From contig NZ_RBTP01000062.1 in NCBI RefSeq assembly GCF_003702045.1, positions 33,996 to 97,995 of the forward strand: a stretch of 64,000 nt of DNA, in the 5' to 3' direction. The position numbers were made by a program, and so were the translations under genes. Position 1 is the first letter of the stretch. Each line of letters begins with the position of its first letter. Shown here piece after piece: positions 22,075 through 29,625 of the stretch. The DNA is from Pseudomonas viridiflava. Its GTDB lineage: Bacteria > Pseudomonadota > Gammaproteobacteria > Pseudomonadales > Pseudomonadaceae. A model generated the notes under the pieces. That model worked only from the letters and a program-made list of their open reading frames with translations. It was not told the DNA's origin and ran no database searches.

Positions 22075-24180
22075 GTGAACCCGGTAATCAAGAAGTTTCA
22101 GTTCGGTCAATCGACCGTAACCCTCGAGACAGGCCGTATCGCCCGTCAGGCCTCCGGCGCAGTATTGGTCACCGTTGACGACGACGTCAGCGTGTTGGTG
22201 ACTGTGGTCGGCGCCAAGCAAGCCGACGCCAGCAAAGGCTTCTTCCCCCTGTCTGTGCACTATCAGGAAAAGACCTACGCTGCCGGCAAAATTCCTGGCG
22301 GTTTCTTCAAGCGTGAAGGCCGTCCTTCCGAGAAAGAAACCCTCACCTCGCGTCTGATCGATCGCCCGATCCGCCCCCTGTTTCCTGAAGGCTTCATGAA
22401 CGAAGTGCAGGTTGTCTGCACCGTCGTTTCCACCAGCAAGAAGACCGATCCGGACATCGCTGCGATGATCGGTACCTCGGCTGCCCTGGCCATCTCCGGT
22501 ATTCCGTTCGACGGTCCGGTCGGCGCTGCGCGCGTTGCTTTCCATGAAAGCACCGGTTACCTGCTGAACCCGACTTACGAGCAGCTTCAGGCGTCCAGCC
22601 TGGACATGGTCGTGGCCGGTACTTCCGAAGCCGTTCTGATGGTTGAATCGGAAGCCAAAGAACTGACCGAAGATCAGATGCTGGGCGCCGTGCTGTTCGC
22701 ACACGACGAGTTCCAGGTCGTGATCAACGCCGTCAAGGAACTGGCCGCCGAAGCCGCCAAGCCAACCTGGACCTGGCAGCCAAAGCCTGAAGCGACTGCT
22801 CTGCTGGGCGCTATCCGTGCCGAATTCGGCGAGGCGATTTCCCAGGCTTACACCATCACCATCAAGGCCGACCGTTATGCGCGTCTGGGCGAGTTGCGTG
22901 AGCAGATCGTTGCGAAACTGGCTGTTGAAGAGGGCAGCCCGTCTGCCAGCGAAGTCAAAGCCGCATTCGGTGAAATCGAATACCGCACCGTTCGCGAAAA
23001 CATCGTCAACGGCAAGCCGCGTATCGATGGTCGTGACACCCGCACCGTTCGCCCGCTGAACATCGAAGTCGGCGTTCTGCCGAAGACTCACGGCTCGGCA
23101 CTGTTCACTCGTGGCGAAACCCAGGCACTGGTCGTTGCCACGCTGGGTACCGCACGTGACGCGCAGTTGCTCGATACCCTTGAAGGCGAGAAGAAAGACC
23201 CCTTCATGCTGCACTACAACTTCCCTCCGTTCTCGGTGGGCGAGTGTGGTCGTATGGGTGGCGCGGGTCGTCGCGAAATCGGTCACGGCCGTCTGGCGCG
23301 TCGCAGCGTACAAGCCATGCTGCCGGGCGCTGACGTGTTCCCGTACACCATTCGTGTTGTGTCGGAAATCACCGAGTCCAACGGTTCCAGCTCGATGGCT
23401 TCGGTCTGCGGTGCCTCTCTGGCGCTGATGGACGCCGGTGTGCCTATGAAGGCGCCGGTTGCCGGCATCGCGATGGGCCTGGTCAAGGAAGGCGAAAAGT
23501 TCGCTGTCCTGACCGACATCCTGGGTGACGAAGACCACCTTGGCGACATGGACTTCAAGGTAGCCGGTACCGCCAAAGGTGTTACCGCGCTGCAGATGGA
23601 CATCAAGATCAAGGGCATCACCGAAGAGATCATGGAGATCGCGCTGGGCCAGGCATTGGAAGCTCGCCTGAACATCCTGGGTCAGATGAACCAGATCATC
23701 GGTCAGTCGCGTACTGAATTGTCGGCCAACGCTCCGACCATGATCGCCATGAAGATCGACACCGATAAGATCCGTGACGTCATCGGTAAAGGCGGCGCGA
23801 CCATCCGTGCAATCTGTGAAGAGACCAAAGCTTCGATCGATATCGAAGACGATGGCTCGATCAAGATCTTCGGTGAATCCAAGGAAGCGGCCGAGGCGGC
23901 TCGTCAGCGCGTTCTGGGCATCACTGCAGAAGCGGAGATCGGCAAGATCTACGTCGGCAAGGTTGAACGCATCGTCGATTTCGGCGCATTCGTGAACATC
24001 CTGCCGGGCAAGGATGGTCTGGTTCACATCTCGATGCTGAGTGATGCTCGCGTCGAGAAAGTGACCGACATTCTGAAAGAAGGTCAGGAAGTCGAAGTGC
24101 TGGTACTGGACGTGGACAACCGTGGCCGTATCAAACTGTCGATCAAGGACGTAGCGGCTGCGAAAGCATCCGGCGTCTGA
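22075..24180 (+). CDS. pnp: Polyribonucleotide nucleotidyltransferase (PNPase)
   Basis: A 701-residue 3'-5' phosphorolytic exoribonuclease and degradosome component. It has two RNase PH-like domains (about 1-230 and 310-545), with the active-site segment GRREIGHGRLARR in the second. A KH domain (DVIGKGGATIRAICEE, about 565) and an S1 domain (YVGKVERIVDFGAFV, about 624) follow. The GTG at 22075 follows TAGGA and gives MNPVIKKFQFGQSTV, the conserved N-terminus. A strong terminator follows the stop. Confidence 0.98.
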   Translation: MNPVIKKFQFGQSTVTLETGRIARQASGAVLVTVDDDVSVLVTVVGAKQADASKGFFPLSVHYQEKTYAAGKIPGGFFKREGRPSEKETLTSRLIDRPIRPLFPEGFMNEVQVVCTVVSTSKKTDPDIAAMIGTSAALAISGIPFDGPVGAARVAFHESTGYLLNPTYEQLQASSLDMVVAGTSEAVLMVESEAKELTEDQMLGAVLFAHDEFQVVINAVKELAAEAAKPTWTWQPKPEATALLGAIRAEFGEAISQAYTITIKADRYARLGELREQIVAKLAVEEGSPSASEVKAAFGEIEYRTVRENIVNGKPRIDGRDTRTVRPLNIEVGVLPKTHGSALFTRGETQALVVATLGTARDAQLLDTLEGEKKDPFMLHYNFPPFSVGECGRMGGAGRREIGHGRLARRSVQAMLPGADVFPYTIRVVSEITESNGSSSMASVCGASLALMDAGVPMKAPVAGIAMGLVKEGEKFAVLTDILGDEDHLGDMDFKVAGTAKGVTALQMDIKIKGITEEIMEIALGQALEARLNILGQMNQIIGQSRTELSANAPTMIAMKIDTDKIRDVIGKGGATIRAICEETKASIDIEDDGSIKIFGESKEAAEAARQRVLGITAEAEIGKIYVGKVERIVDFGAFVNILPGKDGLVHISMLSDARVEKVTDILKEGQEVEVLVLDVDNRGRIKLSIKDVAAAKASGV

Positions 24181-24199
24181 TTGATCTTACGGCAGCATG

Positions 24200-24226
24200 A
24201 AAAGGACCCTTCGGGGTCCTTTTTTT
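24200..24226 (+). terminator. pnp terminator
   Basis: Stem aaaaggaccc/gggtcctttt at 24200-24209 and 24214-24223 closed by a TTCG tetraloop, with a T7 run ending at 24226. A canonical intrinsic terminator. Confidence 0.95.
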
Positions 24227-24260
24227 ATGTGCGCAATTAAAGGGTTATCGCCCGGCGCCT

Positions 24261-24294
24261 CATGTTGCATGGTTCAAACATGCATCTTGCATGT
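24261..24294 (+). promoter_or_regulatory. Inverted repeats upstream of the sigma-54 promoter (candidate enhancer site)
   Basis: Overlapping dyads are present: CATGTT-N10-AACATG (24261-24282), TGCATG-N7-CATGCA (24266-24284) and ACATGCA-TCT-TGCATGT (24278-24294). They lie about 120-155 bases before the predicted start, the usual range for an enhancer-binding activator. They do not match the TGTTAC-N14-GTAACA site seen upstream of crcZ, so the activator is unknown. Confidence 0.45.
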
Positions 24295-24347
24295 GTAAAC
24301 GAGCCCAAGCGGGCAAACTGCACGATTTCGAAAAATCAGCAAAATAC

Positions 24348-24360
24348 TAACATGTTGATT
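24348..24360 (-). promoter_or_regulatory. Candidate IHF binding site
   Basis: Read on the minus strand, AATCAACATGTTA fits the IHF consensus WATCARNNNNTTR at every fixed position and is followed by AT-rich DNA. It sits between the enhancer repeats and the -24/-12 element, where IHF bends DNA at many sigma-54 promoters. Confidence 0.55.
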
Positions 24361-24387
24361 TTATTGGCTTTTATGCGCGTGCGGAGG

Positions 24388-24404
24388 TTGGCACACCGAT
24401 TGCG
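24388..24404 (+). promoter_or_regulatory. Sigma-54 (-24/-12) promoter of the BON-domain gene
   Basis: TTGGCAC-ACCGA-TTGCG at 24388-24404 matches TGGCAC-N5-TTGCW at all but the last base. The GG (24390-24391) and GC (24402-24403) doublets have the required 10-base spacing. The predicted start is near 24415, leaving a leader of about 53 bases. Confidence 0.75.
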
Positions 24405-24467
24405 ATATACCTGTTAACCCTGCTGCCACACGCTGGCGCAGATTTTGAGAAAAACAGGAGTTATCGT

Positions 24468-24821
24468 ATGAAGAAGTTCGTTATCGCTGCTGCTACCGCT
24501 ACTACCCTGACTCTGACAATGGCTGGCGCTGCTTTCGCACAGACCGCCGTTCAATCTCCAATGGTGCTGGCAGCTAACACCACTACCCAGGAAGTCAAAG
24601 AAGACACTTCTGATACCTGGATCACCACCAAAGTCAAAGCTGACCTGCTGACTGAAAAAGGCATTCCAGGTTCGGACATCAAGGTTGAGACCAACAAAGG
24701 CGTGGTTTCCCTGTCGTCGACCGTTGCTGTGACTGAAAGCCAGAAGAAAATGGCGGTTGATATCACCAAGAAAATCAAAGGCGTGAAAGACGTTTCCGCT
24801 GCTGGCCTGAAAGCTGAGTAA
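24468..24821 (+). CDS. Secreted BON-domain protein (OsmY-like)
   Basis: A 117-residue protein with a Sec signal peptide (cleavage after AGAAFA, about residue 24) and one BON domain (about 50-115: TWITTKVKADLLTEKGI ... GVVSLSSTVAVTESQKKMAVDIT). BON domains occur in periplasmic, often osmotically or envelope-stress induced proteins thought to bind phospholipid surfaces. The ATG at 24468 follows CAGGAG. It stands alone between two terminators, with its own sigma-54-type promoter and a possible RsmA site in the 3' region. The biochemical role is unknown. A BON gene after pnp is also, as I recall, the P. aeruginosa arrangement. Confidence 0.9.
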   Translation: MKKFVIAAATATTLTLTMAGAAFAQTAVQSPMVLAANTTTQEVKEDTSDTWITTKVKADLLTEKGIPGSDIKVETNKGVVSLSSTVAVTESQKKMAVDITKKIKGVKDVSAAGLKAE

Positions 24822-24875
24822 TCAGATTCTGCCCATGAGCATCCCTGTCATCTGACCGATGGAAAGTTCATGCGA

Positions 24876-24893
24876 GGCTACAAGGATGTAGCC
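24876..24893 (+). promoter_or_regulatory. RsmA/CsrA-type hairpin with AAGGAU hexaloop
   Basis: GGCTAC (24876-24881) and GTAGCC (24888-24893) form a perfect 6-bp stem presenting AAGGAT. This equals the high-affinity CsrA ligand pattern (UACARGGAUGU) with a GGA in a hexaloop. It lies 54 bases after the BON stop codon and before the terminator, so it is either a 3' UTR element or part of a short separate RNA. Confidence 0.5.
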
Positions 24894-24896
24894 ATT

Positions 24897-24930
24897 ACAG
24901 GCCCCGGCTTTCGAGTCGGGGCCTGTTCTA
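24897..24930 (+). terminator. Terminator of the BON gene transcript
   Basis: Perfect 10-bp arms acaggccccg/cggggcctgt at 24897-24906 and 24917-24926, followed by a modest T-rich run (gttctatt). It could also serve the convergent minus-strand gene ending at 24976. Confidence 0.6.
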
Positions 24931-24975
24931 TTGTGGGCGGGGAAAAGTGTGGGGGCTGTAATCAATCCTCGCTTT

Positions 24976-25302
24976 TCAGTTGCCGCGCTTGCTGTTGATC
25001 TCCGTCAGACGGCCGCCTACGAAGCGCAGGTACTGATACATGCCGTGGCTGGGTCCGTAGACCCATTCTTCGACGATCACCTCTTCGGACTGACGATAGT
25101 AATTGACCACTTCTCGGCTGCTCACCACTTGCTGGCTGACAGGCTCGCCGCACTTCTGCTGAACCTCAAAGGTTCTGTCCCCGGTACTGACCAGTTGGCT
25201 GCCACAGCGCAAGGTCGAAGCGGCCTGAGCGTCGAGCGCCACGGATACGGTGGTCATGACCAACGCCAGGTAAAGGCCGCGTTTGAACGAAAAGTGAGGC
25301 AA
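24976..25302 (-). CDS. DUF2845 family secreted protein
   Basis: A 108-residue protein with a signal peptide (hydrophobic stretch about 9-22, likely cleavage after DAQA, residue 27). The mature part holds two cysteines (33 and 51) in STLRCGSQLV and QQKCGEP that may form a disulfide, then VEEWVYGPSHGMYQYLRFVGGRLTEI, the conserved core of DUF2845. It begins 5 bases after the DUF748 gene ends, so the two are probably one transcript, with this gene second. The function is not known. Full length for the family. Confidence 0.8.
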   Translation of the reverse strand: MPHFSFKRGLYLALVMTTVSVALDAQAASTLRCGSQLVSTGDRTFEVQQKCGEPVSQQVVSSREVVNYYRQSEEVIVEEWVYGPSHGMYQYLRFVGGRLTEINSKRGN

Positions 25303-25307
25303 AGGCG

Positions 25308-28300
25308 TTACTCGCTATCCAGATGCAATGGGCTAATGACGCGTCCGTCTGGCTGAGCCTGACCCAGACGGGCATCGACGAAATAGACACGCTCATCCTC
25401 AAGCTTGCCTTTGTCGACCAGATAATCCTTGATGCTGCTGGCCCGATTCTGCCCCAGCTCGCGCAGCAATACTTCATTGCCGCTCCAGAACTTCAGCATG
25501 GCTGCACGCAGTTGGTTGGCACGTTCCTCTTTGCCCAGATTCGCCCATTCAGCCGGTGGCTGTTGCTTCAGGCGTGCCCGGTAGATGCCTTCGAGCATCG
25601 GCGGTTTTTCGCTATCCGGCACCTGCAACAGCGCGGCTTTGGCAGGCACCTTGTCGCCCCGACGCTGCAGGATCTTGTAGTAAGTGGCCTGATATTCCCG
25701 TTCAAGCCTTTGTTGGGCGATCAACGGACCATCACTGCTGGCTGCGCTGGTGCCCTCGATCTCAAGCTTCAAGGTCGGGCGCTCCTTGAGCGCAGCTGAG
25801 AGCTTGTCCAGGGCCTTTTGTGTGTCGTTGCTCAGCTCACTGGAACCGGGTGCGAAGCTCACGTTGCCGAGGTCCTCAGAGCCTCCTCCAGACACCAGGC
25901 TGCCCAGCATCTTGAACGGCGCCTGGGCGGCGCGCAGGACCAGATTGCGCAGGGTTTGCCAGACGATGGGCATGACGCTGAACTGCGGGTTGTTCAGATC
26001 GCCCTCAATCGGAAGCTCAATGGAAATCCGACCCTGAGTGTCCTTGAGCAGCGCTACCGCCAGACGGATGGGCAGGTCGACCGCATCCGGGCTGTCCACT
26101 TTCTCGCCCAGTTGCAATTGCTCCACCAGCACTTTGTTCTGCGCTTTGAGTTGGCCATTGGTGATCAGGTAGTGCAGGTCTAGGTTGAGTCGCCCTTTGC
26201 GAATCCTGAAGCCGGCGAACTTGCCCGAGTAAGGCGTCAGCGTGGTCAGCTCAACGCGTTTGAAGCTGGTGGCGATATCGAGGCTGGCCATTGGATTGAA
26301 GGGGTTGAGGCTACCTTTGATCGTGACTGGCGCGTAGCGGTCAACCTTGCCTTCGATATTCACCGGGGCGGGTTTGGACTGGCGGTTATCAATGGTGCCA
26401 ATACGCCCGTTGAGCTGTTGCACCGCCGTCGAGAAGTTCGGGGTCAGCGTCATGTCGGCAAAGTTGGCTGAGCCATCCTTGATGTTCACTTCGCCGACAT
26501 AGATACCCGGCGGCTTCTCTTGACTGGCTTTGGGCGCATTCTTGGCGGATGCCTTCGTCGCCGGTTTTCCATCGTCAGGCTGCGGTATCAACAGGTCATC
26601 GATGTTGGTCGTCCGGTCGTCGTTGATCATGAAGCGGGCGTAAGGCTGCTGCATGTTGACCTTGGCAATCGACAGCGCTACGCCGTGCTCATAGTCCAGA
26701 CCTTCCAGGTCCAGCTTTTCCCATTTGAGAAAATCGCGTTGTTTCAGGGTATCGAGCGTGTGCAACTGATTGACCTGAGCCTTGCCGGTCACGCTGAACG
26801 CCAGTGGCTCGGTGCTTTTGAGGTTGACGGCCAGATCGCTGCCCAGCATGCCGCTGCGCATTTCAAGCTTGATGAACGGGCTGATGTAGGACTGGGCGAG
26901 TCGTAGATCGATGTCGCGCGTCGCCACGTTCAATCGGGCCGTTACGGGATTGAGATTGACCTCGCCAGCGGCGGTCAGGTTGCCCTGCTTACCCATACCG
27001 GTGTCGAGCTTGAGCGTGAAGGGCGACGTATTGAGGCTGTCGAAATTCTGAATTTCCAAATTCAGCGGGCCTACATCGAGCATGACCGGCTCGGCGGGCA
27101 CTCGGTCTGCCAAATGGACTTGGTAATTGCGCAACTGCACATCGCGCAGGACGACCTGCCAGGGTTTTCCAGGTTTTGCGGACTCATGGGTTGTCTTGGC
27201 CGAGGCTTCTGTGACCGGAGCCGGTTCAGCGGCTTTCTCGTCGACAGGAGGCTTTTGCGGTGCTGCGGGTTTGGCGGGCTTGCTGGCAAACAGTTTTTGC
27301 CAGTCCAACTGACCGTCCGACTCACGCGCTGCCCAGGTTTCCAGCCCCTGACTGCGGATCTTGCCCACATTGACGTGCTGCCTGGCCAGGTCGACCGACG
27401 TCTCGCTCACGTCCAGACGCTTTAAGCGTACCAGCGGGCGACCATCAGGTGCGTTGAGTCCGAATGGCGCAACGCTTGCCGACAGGTTGGTCAGTTGCAG
27501 TTCGGTTTCCTTGGCCAGGTCGAGTCTGTAGGCGGTACTGAAATTCAGCACGCCGTCCTGAATCGCAAGCGGCAGCGCATCACGCACGTAAGGCCACCAG
27601 AGTTTCATTTGGCCGTCGGTGACTTTCAGGGTGCCTTCGGAAGTGATCGGCACCAGACTGATACGCCCGACCCAGTCGATCTGTCCGCCGTCGGGACCTG
27701 CGGCCACGAGGGTCATGTCCGCGTTGTCTTCGGGCAAGGTGCTGAGGTTTTTGAGCTCGAAGTTCAGTTTGTCGTACAGGAATTCGATGGGTTCGCTGGG
27801 GCGCAGGTCGCGGAAGTGCAGGTAGCCGTCAGCCAGCTTGATCTCGTCGATACGCAGCGGGAAAGGCTTGCTCGGTGGCTCGTCCTTCGCTGGCTCACTG
27901 GCAGGAAACGTGAACAGTTGCGCCAGGTTCAACTTGCCTTGTTTGTCGAACAGCAGCTCTGTCTTCGGCTCCAGCAGTTCAATGCGCTGCAGGTGTAAAG
28001 CCCGTGTCCACAGGCTGTCGATCTGAAGGTTGGCGTAGAGCTTCTCGAATGCGATCTCTTCCTTGCCAGGCGTGCCGATGTTCAGGCCCCAAACGGTCAG
28101 CTCCAGCGTGTAGGGATTGAACTCCAGCCGCTCTATCTTTGCAGGAGCGGTCGAGTAAATGGCCAGTTGCTGGTTTGCGATGCGCAGCGCAACGCCGGGA
28201 AGGATGAAGAACCCCAGCAAGCTATAGAGCGCGAACACAGTCAGCAGGGAGCCAAGTGTGATTTTCAATCCTCTGGACATGGGCAACGGCGTCTCGCTCT

Positions 28301-28325
28301 TTCGGAGGTCCTTGGAGTATGACAT
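25308..28325 (-). CDS. DUF748 (AsmA-like) envelope protein
   Basis: A 1005-residue protein with one N-terminal membrane anchor (about 22-45) and a very large periplasmic part made of AsmA/DUF748-type beta-rich repeats, for example PYARFMINDDRTTNIDDLLIPQ and the lipid-transfer-like GKFAGFRIRKGRLNLDLHY region. The C-terminus carries an OmpA-like segment in two pieces (GSSELSNDTQKALDKL ... QNRASSIKDYLVDKG), a family feature that could contact peptidoglycan. AsmA-like proteins are implicated in lipid transport between membranes; a role here is inferred. Met16 is an alternative start. Downstream, the DUF2845 gene follows after 5 bases. Confidence 0.82.
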   Translation of the reverse strand: MSYSKDLRKSETPLPMSRGLKITLGSLLTVFALYSLLGFFILPGVALRIANQQLAIYSTAPAKIERLEFNPYTLELTVWGLNIGTPGKEEIAFEKLYANLQIDSLWTRALHLQRIELLEPKTELLFDKQGKLNLAQLFTFPASEPAKDEPPSKPFPLRIDEIKLADGYLHFRDLRPSEPIEFLYDKLNFELKNLSTLPEDNADMTLVAAGPDGGQIDWVGRISLVPITSEGTLKVTDGQMKLWWPYVRDALPLAIQDGVLNFSTAYRLDLAKETELQLTNLSASVAPFGLNAPDGRPLVRLKRLDVSETSVDLARQHVNVGKIRSQGLETWAARESDGQLDWQKLFASKPAKPAAPQKPPVDEKAAEPAPVTEASAKTTHESAKPGKPWQVVLRDVQLRNYQVHLADRVPAEPVMLDVGPLNLEIQNFDSLNTSPFTLKLDTGMGKQGNLTAAGEVNLNPVTARLNVATRDIDLRLAQSYISPFIKLEMRSGMLGSDLAVNLKSTEPLAFSVTGKAQVNQLHTLDTLKQRDFLKWEKLDLEGLDYEHGVALSIAKVNMQQPYARFMINDDRTTNIDDLLIPQPDDGKPATKASAKNAPKASQEKPPGIYVGEVNIKDGSANFADMTLTPNFSTAVQQLNGRIGTIDNRQSKPAPVNIEGKVDRYAPVTIKGSLNPFNPMASLDIATSFKRVELTTLTPYSGKFAGFRIRKGRLNLDLHYLITNGQLKAQNKVLVEQLQLGEKVDSPDAVDLPIRLAVALLKDTQGRISIELPIEGDLNNPQFSVMPIVWQTLRNLVLRAAQAPFKMLGSLVSGGGSEDLGNVSFAPGSSELSNDTQKALDKLSAALKERPTLKLEIEGTSAASSDGPLIAQQRLEREYQATYYKILQRRGDKVPAKAALLQVPDSEKPPMLEGIYRARLKQQPPAEWANLGKEERANQLRAAMLKFWSGNEVLLRELGQNRASSIKDYLVDKGKLEDERVYFVDARLGQAQPDGRVISPLHLDSE

Positions 28326-28389
28326 GCCTGTTCGGTTCCCAAGGCCACGTCAATCGTGCTTGTAGGAAGTTTCCGGTATTGCGGACGGC

Positions 28390-29406
28390 CTAAAACTGCA
28401 GGATCAGGGTTTTCAACGGCGGCTGGTTATCTTGCGACGGAAAGTCTTCGGCAGGCCGCATCACCTGCCACTCGCGTACCGGCCGACCCGCCTTGGTGGC
28501 GCAGCGCAGCACCTGTTCGCGCCAGTCTTCCATACTGACCTTCGCCAGGTTGTTGCAGCAGATCAACACGCCATCGTCGGACGTGCTCAGCAGGGCAGGC
28601 TTGAGCAGGCTTTGATAATCACGCAGCAGGTCGACCGTGCCGAACGCACTCTTCGCCCAGGCGGGCGGGTCCAGAAGCACCAGATCGTATTGGCGTTGCT
28701 CCAGCTTGATGTATTCAGGAAGCTTCTGGCTACGGCGAGCCGATACCGGCAAGCCCGCCAGTTGGCGGATCGCCGGAAAATAGTCCGACTGGATGAAGTG
28801 CATGGTCGGCAGTTGTGGATTCAGCGCGCCGTTCTCACGGCCTACTGCCAGATTACCCTCGGCAAAATCCAGATTGCACACTTCGCTTGCGCCGCCAGCC
28901 GCTGCGCTGAGGCCGACGCCACAGGTATAGGCGAACAGATTCAGAACGCTCTTGCCTGCGCTGTGCCGTTTGACCCAGCCGCGTGTGTTGCGCAGATCGA
29001 GAAACAGCAAAGGGTCCTGGCCTGCGTGGCGTCCACGAACCCGGTAGTTCAAGCCCCACTCGTGGCCGATCAGATCCTGAAGCGCGGCATCCTCGGCTTT
29101 GTAAACGGCGTCCTGACGATCGATGCGCGAATTGCCTTGCGAGCGGTCGTTGTAGACCAGCAGGGTTTCCAGACTCAAATGGCGATTGACCTGTGCATGC
29201 AGCTCAAGCAGCGAGACCCGGTCCAGCCCGGTATGAAAGCTCTGTACCAGCAATTGCGGACCGTAGCGGTCGATGGTCAAGCCGCTGGCACCTTCCTGAC
29301 TGCCATGAAACAGGCGGTAGCAGTCGGTGCCTTGTTCATGCAGTTCGGCCAGCAGGCGCTGGCGAGTATCGAGGGCGACGCTGAGCGCCTGATTCAAGGA
29401 AGACAT
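28390..29406 (-). CDS. Class I SAM-dependent methyltransferase, RlmI/RlmK-like
   Basis: A 338-residue protein related to the RlmI/RlmKL-C rRNA cytosine/guanine methyltransferases. An N-terminal region (GLTIDRYGPQLLVQSF) precedes the Rossmann core with the SAM motif VLNLFAYTCGVGLSAAAGGA (about 153-172) and the motif-IV segment LVLLDPPAWAKS near 246. The substrate is probably rRNA but cannot be told from sequence. The N-terminal PUA domain of RlmI is not obvious, so I do not assign a symbol. It is followed upstream by a REP doublet and lies 64 bases from the DUF748 start. Confidence 0.8.
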   Translation of the reverse strand: MSSLNQALSVALDTRQRLLAELHEQGTDCYRLFHGSQEGASGLTIDRYGPQLLVQSFHTGLDRVSLLELHAQVNRHLSLETLLVYNDRSQGNSRIDRQDAVYKAEDAALQDLIGHEWGLNYRVRGRHAGQDPLLFLDLRNTRGWVKRHSAGKSVLNLFAYTCGVGLSAAAGGASEVCNLDFAEGNLAVGRENGALNPQLPTMHFIQSDYFPAIRQLAGLPVSARRSQKLPEYIKLEQRQYDLVLLDPPAWAKSAFGTVDLLRDYQSLLKPALLSTSDDGVLICCNNLAKVSMEDWREQVLRCATKAGRPVREWQVMRPAEDFPSQDNQPPLKTLILQF

Positions 29407-29524
29407 ACAACGCGCCTCGGGCTGGATTAAGGCGCGGGAGTTTATCAGTTACTGACCCGCTGGATGTATCGCTTGAAATGCCGCCTTTGCAACTCAGTTG
29501 CATCCCACGGCTTAGCATTCCCAC

Positions 29525-29615
29525 GTAGGAGTGGACTTGTCCACGAACGCTGTATTGCAGGCGCCGGAAATCTTCCGCCTGGACAGATGCCTTCGTGAGC
29601 AAGCTCACTCCCACG
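29525..29615. repeat. REP doublet (REPIN-like), inverted pair
   Basis: Unit 1 (plus, 29525-29550) reads GTAGGAGTGGACTTGTCCAC followed by GAACGC, with stem GTGGAC/GTCCAC. Unit 2 (minus, 29590-29615) reads CGTGGGAGTGAGCTTGCTCA followed by CGAAGG. The two face each other across 39 bases. Such pairs are dispersed in Pseudomonas genomes and are mobilised by RAYT transposases encoded elsewhere. They lie between the methyltransferase and thiolase genes. Confidence 0.85.
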
Positions 29616-29625
29616 TTTCAGCCGG

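Noticed and set aside
21982..24027. 681-codon open frame antisense to pnp
   Set aside because: A shadow frame of a highly biased gene; crosses the rpsO-pnp leader and lacks a ribosome-binding site.
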